From Bugula neritina (taxonomy: Eukaryota > Bryozoa > Gymnolaemata > Cheilostomatida > Bugulidae): a DNA stretch of 64,000 bases. The stretch spans positions 301,001 through 365,000 of the forward strand of contig OZ037770.1 of assembly GCA_964035545.1 (NCBI GenBank). Direction: 5' to 3'. Below are positions 1 to 10,400 of this stretch, piece by piece; position 1 is the stretch's first letter, and every line of letters begins with the position of its first letter. The position numbers were made by a program, and so were the translations under genes. Below the pieces are notes generated by a model. It did not search any database. It saw nothing but the letters and a program-made list of their open reading frames with translations, and was not told where the DNA came from.

Positions 1-96
1 TACTCAGTCTATGCTCTGCACGAGTCTATTCTACTCTTCAGCTTCAACTTCCTGTTTGAACGTTTCGTTTCCTCTCACCACTCGTGTGTCTTACAG

Positions 97-3066
97 CTAC
101 ACAGACGTGAGCGATAACTACATCCTCTCACTTCCTGTTCCCATGGAGCATGCTCAGAACACAGAGGAAGTGGCCAAGTATGAGAAGTTGCAGCGGGAGT
201 TGTCTGACCAAGGGAAACACATCACAAAACCCAGCGAGATAGTTCGACCAATCATATCTCTTAAATCTTGTCTCAACGCGTTCAGGGCTGCCGAGATGAT
301 TGACGACTTTTACAGCAGCGCGGCGAAACGCAAAGTAACAGTGTCTAAGTAAGTGTGATACTGTATAGTAACAGTTTATAAGTAAAAGTGATACTGTATA
401 GTAACAGTCTCTAAGTAAGTGTGATACTGTATGGTTACAGGTGCAGCTCCATAAAGACGTTTCCCCCTTATTTGCTGCTGCACATGAGGAAGTTCACGAT
501 ATCCGAGAACTGGACACCCAAGAAGTTGGGTAAATATTTGTATCCCACAATTCTCTTCTCTATTCATAGATATATCCCACAATTCCCTTCTCTACTCATA
601 GATATATCCCACAATTCTCTTCTCTACTCATAGATGTATCCCACAGTTCTATTTTCCTCTCTTTCCAGACGTCTCATTGGTGGTGCCAGATGTCCTTGAC
701 CTGACCTCCTTCAAAGGTCAAGGTAGACAGACTGGCGAAGAGGAGTTCCCTCCTGATGATCGTCCTGATGCCTCTGCCACCCCCGAGGTCGTACTGGATG
801 AGGGGGTCATATCCCAGCTGATGGACATGGGCTTCGGCTTGGAGAGCTGCAAGAGGGTGCGTGGAGTAGTACTATTCACTCTGTCACTATTCACTCTGTC
901 ACTACTCACTCTATCACTACTCACTCTGTCACTACTCACTCTATCACTACTCACTCTGTCACTACTCACTCTATCACTCCTTTACTACTTACTCTGTCAC
1001 TACTCACTTTATCACTACTCACTATATCACTACTCACTCTGTCACTACTCACTCTATCACTACTCACTCTGTCACTACTCACTCTGTCACTACTCACTCT
1101 ATCACTACTCACTCTATCACTACTCATTCTATCACTACTCACTCTATCACTACTCACTCTGTCACTACTCACTCTATCACTCCTCACTCTGTCACTACTC
1201 ACTCTATCACTACTCACTCTATCACTACTCACTCTATCACTCCTTTACTACTTACTCTGTCACTACTCACTTTATCACTACTCACTATATCACTACTCAC
1301 TCTGTCACTACTCACTCTGTCACTACTCACTCTATCACTACTCACTCTGTCACTACTCACTCTGTCACTACTCACTCTGTCACTACTCACTCTATCACTA
1401 CTCACTCTATCACTACTCACTCTATCACTACTCACTCTGTCACTACTCACTCTATCACTACTCACTCTGTCACTACTCACTCTGTCACTACTCACTCTAT
1501 CACTACTCACTCTATCACTACTCACTCTATCACTACTCACTCTGTTACTACTCACTCTATCACTACTCACTCTGTCACTACTCACTCTGTCACTACTCAC
1601 TCTATCACTACTCACTCTGTCACTCACAGAACTATAGTTAGTGTCATATTCAAGGATTGTCTTCTCCTGAACAGGCAGTTTTCCACACAAAGAATACCGG
1701 TGCTGAGTCAGCAATGAACTGGATCATGGAGCACATGGGAGACGCTGACTTTGCTGACCCTTTCGTCCCACCAGGTGCTGCCGCTTCCTCCAAGTCTCCC
1801 TTCGTGGCTGACGAGAACGGTCTCCAGCTGCTTATGGCGATGGGCTTCTCTAGCGACCAGGCTGTGCGCGCTCTCAAGGCTACGGTGTGTTTAGTATACA
1901 CAGTATAGTATACACAGTATATAATACACAGTATAGTAATACACAGTATAGTATATACAGTATAGTAATACACAGTATAGTAATACACAGTATAGTAATA
2001 CACAGTATAGTATACACAGTATAGTAATACACAGTATAGTAATACACAGTATAGTATACACAGTATATAATACACAGTATAGTAATACACAGTATAGTAT
2101 ATACAGTATAGTAATACACAGTATAGTAATACACAGTATAGTAATACACAGTATAGTATACACAGTATAGTATATACAGTATAGTATACACAGTATAGTA
2201 ATACACAGTATAGTATACACAGTATAGTAATACACAGTATAGTAATACACAGTATAGTAATACACAGTATAGTATATACAGTATAGTAATACACAGTATA
2301 GTAATACACAGTATAGTATATACAGTATAGTATATACAGTATAGTAATACACAGTATAGTATACACAGTATAGTAATACACAGTATAGTAATACACAGTA
2401 TAGTAATACACAGTATAGTAATACACAGTATAGTAATACACAATATAGTAAAACACAGTATATGACCTTGACCTTAGGATAATAACCCGGAGAGGGCGAC
2501 TGATTGGATATTCAGTCACGGGGATGACTCACCCTCAGAGGAAATGGAAACAGAAGAGACGACTCCTACTTCTAGTCAGTGCAGAGACTCATCTGGCAGT
2601 GAGTATATTATATTACTATATTACTATATTACTATATTACTACACACTATGTTACATAGCAGTATGTTACAAGCTAGTATATTACAAGGTAGTATACTAC
2701 AAGGTAGTATATTACAAGGTAGTATATTACAAGGTAGTATATTACGAGGTAGTATATTACAAGGTAGTATATTACGAGGTAGTATATTACAAGGTAGTAT
2801 ATTACAAGGTAGTATATTACAAGGTAGTATATTACGAGGTAGTATATTACAAGGTAGTATATTACAACATATTATATTAATATCTCACAGAATACAGACT
2901 GAAGGCGTTCATAAGTCACATGGGCACGTCCACCGATGTCGGCCATTACGTCTGTCACATCAACAAAGATGACCGCTGGGTCATCTACAATGACGAGAAG
3001 GTCGCTGAGTCGAAGAACCCGCCCAAAGACCTAGCCTACGTGTACCTCTATGAAAGTATGGACTAA
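97..3066 (+). CDS. USP5: Ubiquitin carboxyl-terminal hydrolase 5/13, C-terminal part (5' end off window)
   Basis: Exons 97-348, 441-529, 669-856, 1675-1884, 2478-2598, 2891-3066 join in phase to 344 residues and a TAA stop. The family disassembles unanchored polyubiquitin chains in the cytosol and nucleus. Visible parts, in order: the end of the first catalytic half, a UBA domain (exon 669-856 into 1675, [16 protein letters not shown]), a second UBA ([19 protein letters not shown] followed by [13 protein letters not shown]), then the second catalytic half with the histidine box ([20 protein letters not shown]) and the family C-terminus ([15 protein letters not shown]). The order and spacing match USP5/USP13; I cannot separate the two paralogues, and an invertebrate usually has one. 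The active-site Cys and zinc-finger UBP domain would lie upstream of position 1. All five visible introns consist largely or wholly of tandem repeats. Confidence 0.93.
349..440 (+). repeat. USP5 intron built from tandem copies of its own exon/intron junction
   Basis: The 92-bp intron is about 2.7 copies of a 33-bp unit. Copy 1 begins inside the upstream exon (AGTAACAGTGTCTAA followed by GTAAGTGTGATACTG). Copies starting near 367 and 400 repeat both the exon end and the GTAAGT-like donor. The acceptor GGTTACAG at 433-440 aligns with the exon-derived AGTAACAG of each unit, so both splice sites come from one repeat. Confidence 0.9.
530..668 (+). repeat. USP5 intron of acceptor-like 30-bp repeats
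   Basis: The intron is about four copies of a ~30-bp unit containing TATCCCACAATTCTCTTCTC and then TACTCATAG. Each unit is a pyrimidine tract followed by AG, resembling a 3' splice site. The last copy diverges into the working acceptor (TTTTCCTCTCTTTCCAG) that ends at 668. Confidence 0.8.
866..1626 (+). repeat. 15-bp minisatellite filling the USP5 intron between UBA halves
   Basis: About 50 copies of TCACTACTCACTCTA or its TCTG variant fill the intron 857-1674. A longer block starting TCCTTTACTACTTACTCTGT occurs at 978 and again at 1241, so part of the array was duplicated as a 263-bp segment. The same unit fills an NLR intron at 8190-8750. Long open frames here on both strands are repeat artefacts. 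Confidence 0.95.
1893..2456 (+). repeat. AT-rich tandem array in USP5 intron
   Basis: Interleaved ~12-14 bp units of the type TACACAGTATAG and AATACACAGTATAGT run from 8 bp after the donor (GTGTGT at 1885) to just before the acceptor (ends 2477). Confidence 0.93.
2605..2876 (+). repeat. 15-bp array AAGGTAGTATATTAC in last USP5 intron
   Basis: After a short TTACTATA stretch, about 15 copies of AAGGTAGTATATTAC, some with AAGG changed to GAGG, fill the intron 2599-2890. Every unit contains AAG|GTAGTA, a weak donor-like string. Confidence 0.93.
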
Positions 3067-3289
3067 GGCTACACTCAGCCAGATGTTAGGAAACTGGGCT
3101 AATCTGTCACGGACTCCTTTATGTTATTTAGTGACCCGCCCGTGCGTATGTAAGCTAGCTTGTTAGCTGTAGTTACTTTATATACTTGCTGATTTGTTTC
3201 TCTGTATAAGCTGTATGCTGATTGGCCGTAGTTTAATAGGACAGCCAATCAGCTTCAAGTATCTAATCTCTGTATTCTATTCACTATTT

Positions 3290-3299
3290 AATAAATAAA
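3290..3299 (+). terminator. Poly(A) signals of USP5
   Basis: Two overlapping AATAAA hexamers (3290-3295 and 3294-3299) lie about 225 bp after the USP5 stop codon. Confidence 0.7.
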
Positions 3300-3599
3300 C
3301 TACTTGATGTTTCTACAAACATTTCGGAATTTTCTTGTCCTGAATACAACTCAACTCTTCTAGATTCACCAGTTGGTCAACTCTCTGTATATTCTCAGTA
3401 GGTTACCTCCCCTGTATAACAAAACCTGATTTATTTAACCTATTCTATGTTGAACTGATAAGAATAGTAAATATCCATTTTGTTGAATTGATAAAATTAT
3501 CCCAAATAGAAAATTGCATTCTGGGTATATGCTTCGAAAACTGTGAAAAAGATTTGAATATCATGTGGTGTTTGATACTAGAACAGTTGGCAATTAATC

Positions 3600-5699
3600 C
3601 CCTTTGTGTCTGGGAGTATCCCCCTTGTGTCTGGGAGTATCTACCTTGTGTCTGGGAGTATCCCCCCCCCGTGTGTCTGGGAGTATCCCCCTTGTGTCTG
3701 GGAGTATCTACCTTGTGTCTGGGAGTATCCCCCCCCCGTGTGTCTGGGAGTATCCCCCTTGTGTCTGGGAGTATCTACCTTGTGGTAGTACCTGCATATA
3801 TATTACCTACTATATAAGGTAATAAACACATGACATCAGTACTGCCAACAGCTCTTGTAATGGCGGAGGGTAAGTAAATGTTACCTTCTATACTGAAGCT
3901 GTTTGTACTCTCCTATCTACCAGTTGCCATGGTTACTATCTACACTCCGATATAATTGTTTTACTTTCATTAGCAGAACATGTGGTGTGATTACACCGGT
4001 GCTTCTCGGACCACATGGCTCTACTGGTAAGACTCTTGTTTATTCTTACAGGTGTATAATTTGCATCTCTTCCATTATTATTCTGAATAATTTTGTCTTT
4101 TATTGTAGAAGGGAAAAGAAGAAGTATTTCTCAAAAGGGTGGACAACTCCAGAGTGAGTTCAGTAGATATATTTTATACTAATTAGATTATTGATAAGAC
4201 ATTATCTTCACACCTCCAACAGTAAGCTTACCGTTGTCATAGTGATGAGAAGGTAATCAATAATCAATTAAGACTTGAGACAATGTTCTATTGTGTCTCT
4301 ATTGTCTGTATATATTGAGATATTGACTGTCTATTGGTTTGTATTGTTGAGAGTTTAAACTGTGTAGTTTCTGTAACTCCCAGCCAGCACTCTGTAGTTA
4401 GCTCTTTAGTGATACAAGCATCTGGTGACAGACTTCAGTTCCCTATCATACATCACTTGTAGTGTAAACAAACCATAGTTCAGTGCAGACGTCATTTTCA
4501 TTCCTATAAAAGTTCTAGAAACCTCCCACTATTTCTAAGCTTTGTTTACTCTATCAACTCACTAATATGTTCTTATAAGAGGCATGCTTTAATGATTAAC
4601 TTGAACAATTCTATGACTCAATACATGTTAACTTCTGTGAGGTGTCCCTAGGGGCACTATTACCTTTGGTTGAAAACATCTATTTTATAAACTCGGCAAA
4701 ATTCCTTTATTTAAACTCCAAACACATGAGAAAAGTTTTGCATCTGAAGCCAAATACGGGACGAAGTTTGAATATTGAGATCTTCAGACATATATCAGAT
4801 TTCCTAACTTTCACCCCAGAGAGCTCACAGGTTTGTGAGCTGGCAGCTAGCCCTGTAAAGGTCAGACATGGGTCACATCTGATCAGATTATTGAAAGAAA
4901 TGATTGATTCAACGGGAGCGTCTATAAACTATGGTTGGTGACGTTACCTAATACACTGGATGAAATCAAAGGAGAGGAATATTGATATTTCTATTGTCTT
5001 ATGTGGCCCAGTTAGTGTCATCATTATTGATGTGATCAATACTGAAGATCAGTTGTTGTGAACACACCTCATCAATAATCAATTATCAAGTGTACACAGT
5101 GCCTGCAACATTTAAAGGGGTTAATTGTTCTTAGTTGAGGCATTAACTAAAAAACGGTTACTTTGAATTTATCCGGCATTTCAGATATTTTTTGTGTTAA
5201 ACACATTGAAAGACTCTAACCTAATAAAGCTAATCTTGCAATAACGTTTTGATGCACACCCCCCCCCCCTTGTATTGCATGGCAACTGTCTACACCACTT
5301 GCAAATAGGCCTTGTAATTACGACCAAATTGACTAGGTGCATTGATATTGGTGAAACATCAGGTAAACAGGTGAAAGTAAGAGACTCTCAACTTTGTGAC
5401 GAGGTTTTGAGTTCCACTTTTACTGGCACTTAGTTTTATAAATATTCCTTCTTATAAAGGAAACTTGCTGTGAATAGCTTTATTGAAAAATAATTCACTT
5501 AGTATGGCTTCTTATTAAATGACTTTTCCGTGGATTTTGCGACTGACTTTGCTTGGCTCTCTGTGAGTGGATCTCTGTGAGTGGCTCTCTGTGAGTGGAT
5601 CTCTGTGAGTGGCTCTCTGTGAGTGGATCTCTGTGAGAGGATCTCTGTGAGAGAGTAAAGACAGAAGGAAATGAGTAGAAGGTGAGAGACTGACTCACC
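3600..5699. other. Intergenic region with a C-rich array; possible small first exons
   Basis: At 3600-3785 a ~20-bp unit (CTTGTGTCTGGGAGTATC) repeats about nine times with C7-C8 runs, in a higher-order period near 62 bp. ATGGCGGAGG|GTAAGT at 3859 and two stretches with good splice signals (about 3975-4028 and 4109-4151) resemble a small gene, but I could not join them in one phase. A C10 run lies near 5260. A 14-bp array (CTCTGTGAGTGGAT) lies at 5543-5652, just before the next ORF. I see no other gene between 4160 and 5540. Confidence 0.45.
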
Positions 5700-6923
5700 A
5701 TGGAGCACCTGAGAGTAGGTGACACTATCAGGATACCTACAGGAGTGTCTGCTGACTCCGACAACTTCTACCTGCCTGCTGCCAGTCCCGGGGCCGTCTC
5801 CAACTCCTCTGCTCGCACACCTTCCATCGTCTTCATTCACTCACCAAGTCGCAAGAATAGGCTCAACAAATTTCAAGAAGTTCCGAAAATAGGTGCTGGT
5901 AAGTCAAAAATACCAACTTTACAGCGGTCGGTTGTTCCTTCAACATTTCTCCGCACAAACATATACGGCCAACCGGTAAATGTTTCTCAGAAATCTCTGT
6001 CTCAGAACATCAAACCGTCTGCCAGTTTTCCGACAGACAGAGCTACGTATGAACGTCTGTTAACAAACAGCTCTGCGTCGCGTCAGCTGCCGGTTCTGCC
6101 CGCCATAGGAGTCAGCTCTTTAGAGGTCTCGGGGCATTACACTCCTCGGCAGACTCCCACTATGGCTACTAAAGGCACTGGCCACGTAGCTCTTCCACCT
6201 GCCTACAACACAGACACCACTAAGCAGTTTTATCACGTCACTAATGCCAAGCCTGTGTTTCAAATGAAGGCTGAATACAATAACATGATACAGAGATATG
6301 CCAACAATATGGAGGAGCAGTTAAGGGTTCCTCACCAACATCAAGAAGGTGCACCTTGCCGAGGGTGTGGCCGACATGTTTCCGCTCACTCTAACCACAG
6401 CTCTCCAAACACTGCTCCTACCATTCCTCCAGCAGACACAAACTCTGAGCAAAACTACGTACAGCAGTGGTTAGTAAACCCCTCCCACCCCTACCAATTG
6501 CCATCTGAGGAGACTAAAGCTAATGTAGCCTCAGTGCCACTTGTATTCACCACTCCTTCCGTCCCTGCTATTTCAGCCCCAGAGACTAACACAACTTCAG
6601 ATAGGAACACAGTAAAGCAGACTGTGCCCATACGATACACACAGGCCCCAACCCAACAGATCGTAAGTAAAACCTCTGGCAAACTCTTGTCACCTGAAGA
6701 TGCATTAAAAAGAACTTTAAAAAAGAAAAAGATTCCACCTTTGACGAAACGGAACTCTCTACGGAGTATATTCTCTGATGCTAGTAGCAATCTGCAGAAG
6801 ATAGCGGAGGAAATGGAAGAAGACCACGAATCAGGTGGTCTGTCTGTCAGTCAGTCTGTCAACACTAGCGCTCTTCCGTCTGCCACTTCCTACTCTGTAG
6901 CCAGTCGTCAGGTTCGTGTCTGA
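5700..6923 (+). CDS. Unrecognised disordered protein, single ORF
   Basis: A 407-residue open frame starts at ATG 5700 (context CTCACCATGG) with no intron. I do not recognise the family. The composition is rich in Ser, Thr, Pro, Gln and Asn and looks disordered. Local features are a Cys-rich patch (PCRGCGRHVSAHSNH, residues ~219-233), a basic stretch (LKRTLKKKKIPPLTKR, ~336-351) followed by NSLRSIFSDASSNLQKIAEEMEEDHE, which could form an amphipathic helix, and no membrane segment. Codon use and the absence of stops over 1.2 kb of non-repetitive sequence argue that it is real. AATAAA at 7142-7147 may end its transcript. The last codons CGT CAG|GTTCGT could also be a donor leading in phase 0 to the NLR exon at 7432, which would make this the N-terminus of that gene; I consider that less likely but open. 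Confidence 0.6.
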   Translation: MEHLRVGDTIRIPTGVSADSDNFYLPAASPGAVSNSSARTPSIVFIHSPSRKNRLNKFQEVPKIGAGKSKIPTLQRSVVPSTFLRTNIYGQPVNVSQKSLSQNIKPSASFPTDRATYERLLTNSSASRQLPVLPAIGVSSLEVSGHYTPRQTPTMATKGTGHVALPPAYNTDTTKQFYHVTNAKPVFQMKAEYNNMIQRYANNMEEQLRVPHQHQEGAPCRGCGRHVSAHSNHSSPNTAPTIPPADTNSEQNYVQQWLVNPSHPYQLPSEETKANVASVPLVFTTPSVPAISAPETNTTSDRNTVKQTVPIRYTQAPTQQIVSKTSGKLLSPEDALKRTLKKKKIPPLTKRNSLRSIFSDASSNLQKIAEEMEEDHESGGLSVSQSVNTSALPSATSYSVASRQVRV

Positions 6924-7141
6924 AGAGGTTTCCTATTGCAGCTGACACAATGTACACCTACATTTCTCATTTATATTTTATCCAATCACTGTTTATCATG
7001 TTCTTCATTTGCCCCTCCAGCTGCACCATTTAGTTGTGTCTATTCAAGTCTTAGTCTTGTTTGTGCTGTACAGTCACTGCTGCTTCTTTGTTCTCTGCAT
7101 TAACTTCTATTTCTTACCTCCATTCACTAGAGTGCTGTGTG

Positions 7142-7147
7142 AATAAA
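7142..7147 (+). terminator. AATAAA after the 5700-6923 ORF
   Basis: A canonical AATAAA lies 219 bp past the TGA, in sequence with no long open frame. It favours a separate short gene rather than fusion with the NLR downstream. Confidence 0.45.
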
Positions 7148-7431
7148 GCTACACAAAATGTGTAAATTATATATTTTAAATCATTCAATAGCACTTCTGC
7201 CATGCGATTGTTATACATCATAGGCTATTGCTAGTCATACTTACATGCGTTATATTTTCACATAGATTTCATTCACTTTATAATACATATTTTGCTTAGT
7301 CTAAAAAGGTGAAGCAATTTCTTTCATGAGCTACTTGGAAATCTGAATGATAATAGTTTACATTAAATACTAAAATGATTACCCAAACCTACTGTGTCTA
7401 TCTATATTTGCTGTCGGTATGTTAACACCAG

Positions 7432-10400
7432 AGTGTGGCCGATGGGGACATCAGAATATCTGTTCAGCCAATCAGAGACGGTGCTAGGAAAGTTCTAGAA
7501 AGAGGCTCAGTCTGTCGGACTCATTACGCTCTCCTCTGTCGCCTCGTGGTGGAGGCAGGAAACTTGGTGCTCAACTCTGTCTTCAATAAGATATATCCTC
7601 CACTCAGTCTGGCTGATAATCTCTCCAAACCTCAAGTACAGAAGTCTTTACGGCGTCTCAAATCTCAAGGTAAGTACAGAAGTGTATGTAGTGTAGTAAA
7701 TCTCAAGGTAAGTACAGAAGTGTATGTAGTGTAGTAAATCTCAAGGTAAGTACAGAAGTGTATGCAGTGTAGTAAATATCAAAGTAAGTACAGAAGTGTA
7801 TGTAGTGTAGTAAATCTCAAGGCAAGTACAGAAGTGTATGTGGTGTAGTAAATCTCAAAGTAAGTTACAATGTGTGTGCCTTTCATGACTAAAATGTAAA
7901 ATATAGCTTGATATCTTTATTTAGTTACAAGGAGTTGTCCCATTTCTCCTGCAGGTATTCTCTCTACTCGACACTGGGAGCTCCTTTACCCGAAGAGGAA
8001 ATCTACAGTCACATCTGATAACTTTAGTTCTACACTTTTGGTCATTCTACTCAAGTCAATATGCCACCTCTCCCCACCCTATCCTAACGGGTGGAAAGAC
8101 CTCCCACTTCCTGGAGATAAAGGTCTGTCAGCTGACCTAGCTAGAATCAGCTGGTACAGAAGACATGTTGCTTCCATGGTGAGACAACTCTGTCACTCCT
8201 TTACTACTCACTATATCACTACTCACTCTGTCACTACTCACTCTGTCACTACTCACTCTGTCACTACTCACTCTATCACTACTCACTCTGTCACTACTCA
8301 CTATATCACTACTCACTCTATCACTACTCACTCTGTCACTACTCACTCTGTCACTACTCACTCTGTCACTACTCACTCTATCACTACTCACTCTATCACT
8401 ATTCACTTTATCACTACTCACTCTATCACTACTCACTACTCACTCTATCACTACTCACTCCCTCACTATTCACTCTATCACTACTCACTCTATCACTACT
8501 CACTCTATCACTACTCACTCTATCACTACTCACTACTCACTACTCACTCTATCACTACTCACTCCCTCACTATTCACTCTATCACTACTCACTCTATCAC
8601 TACTCACTCTATCACTACTCACTCTATCACTAATCACTCTGTCACCACTCACTCCCTCACTATTCACTCTATCACTACTCACTCTATCACTACTCACTAT
8701 ATCACTACTCACTATATCACTACTCATTCTATCACGACTCACTCCCTCACTATAACCTTGCAGGACTCCCTACCAGATGACCAGTTCTCTACTCACTGGA
8801 ACCAGTTGTGTACCATCTTCACCAGACTATCCGCTCCAGCTTCCACCTCCCTCATCAAAAGGATCCAAAGAGAGGTTCTCTCATATGATGACCAGTCTTT
8901 CTACATCCAGGCCTTAGCTACGAGTCAAAGAGAGGAGGAGAATCTCGCACTTCTAGAGAAAAAGGCAATGCCAAGGAATCACGGCAACAGGTGAGATTAT
9001 GATCTGCAGTTCCACCTAGTCTCGCTCTCTAGGTTCAATATGTTTTATATTGTATTATATTATATTATATTATATTATATTATACTGTATTATATTGTAT
9101 TATATTATATTATATTATATTGTATTATATTATACTATATTATATTATATTATATTATATTGTATTATACTGTATTATATTATATTATATTGTATTATAT
9201 TATATTATATGTTATATTATATTATATTATATCATATTATATTATATCATATTATATTATATCATATTATATTATATTATATTATACTATATTATGTTAT
9301 ATTATATTATATTATATTATGTTATACTATATTGTATTGTATTGTGCCGTGCCGTGCCATACTGTACTGTGTTATACTATATTATACTATATTATACTGT
9401 ATTATATCATATTATGAAGCCACTTTGAATAATGATTTGTGAGCTAAAGATACGAAACTCTCAAATTAGTAGCTAGCAGTTTTCTGATTGACTTTTGAAT
9501 GTTTACCCCTCTAAGCATGTTTATTACTCTATGCTGTACGCCGGTTTACATATTCCTTCCTGTACGTCTGTCTGTACGTCTGTCTGTACGTCTACTGCAG
9601 ACGTGGTACTATTCAAGCTCTGAGAATGAAGCCAACTCTCAGGAAGAAATCCGGTACTTTTGTCGTTTCGAATAACCTTGAGCAGTCTTCTGCTAAGTTG
9701 AGTCAGAGGAAGAAGTCAACTGGAAGTAGAGTAACGTGGAGCATTGGAAACGGTACATCATACACCTACATTGTATACCTACCTATGTACTTACCTATAT
9801 ACTTACCTATATACTTACCTATATACTTACCTATATACCTACATTGTATACTTACCTATTTAATCATTGTGCTGGAGATGTATTCTGATATTCTGTAAAT
9901 CTAGGTCTTCCAGGATGTTCCAGTCTCTGTAGTTGATATGTCCAAGCTTTGTCAGTCTGGGTACATACTGACATTTAGTTAGTTTGGTGGTGTGACTATG
10001 AGATAGTTGCAGTTACAGCTGTAGAACTTATTGCAGTTGCTGCTGTAGAGCTCATTGCAGTTGCTGCTGTAGAGCTCATTGCAGTTGCTGCTGTAGAGCT
10101 CATTGCAGTTACAGCTGGTATAATACTGCCGATACTGTCACAGGCCTGGTCAGTGAAGACTCGAACACTCTCCTTGTCTGCTACAAGCTGCTGGTAGATA
10201 ACATTGAGGCAGAAGTTTGTTTGGAGTATTTACTGGATCAGCGAGTCATCACGGCAGACGAAAAGAGTAGAGTCACTTCCTGTCAACGGAACGAGCAGAA
10301 GATGAAGGCAAGTCACTCTGTATACTCTGTATACTCTGTATTATACTCTGCAGTATACTCTGTATTATACTCTGTATACTCTACTCTGTATACTCTACTC

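Noticed and set aside
677-1717. 346-residue open frame, with matching long frames on the other strand
   Set aside because: Only its first ~60 residues are the USP5 exon; the rest reads through the 15-bp intron array, which lacks stops in several frames.
1650-2519. 289-residue minus-strand ORF rich in YTV/LYC
   Set aside because: Pure translation of the AT-rich USP5 intron array.
4642-4941. 99-residue ORF
   Set aside because: Begins with a non-ATG codon, has no splice support and no recognisable domain.
9040-9442. Three overlapping ~100-130-residue Tyr/Ile ORFs
   Set aside because: Translation of TATTA pentamers inside an NLR intron.
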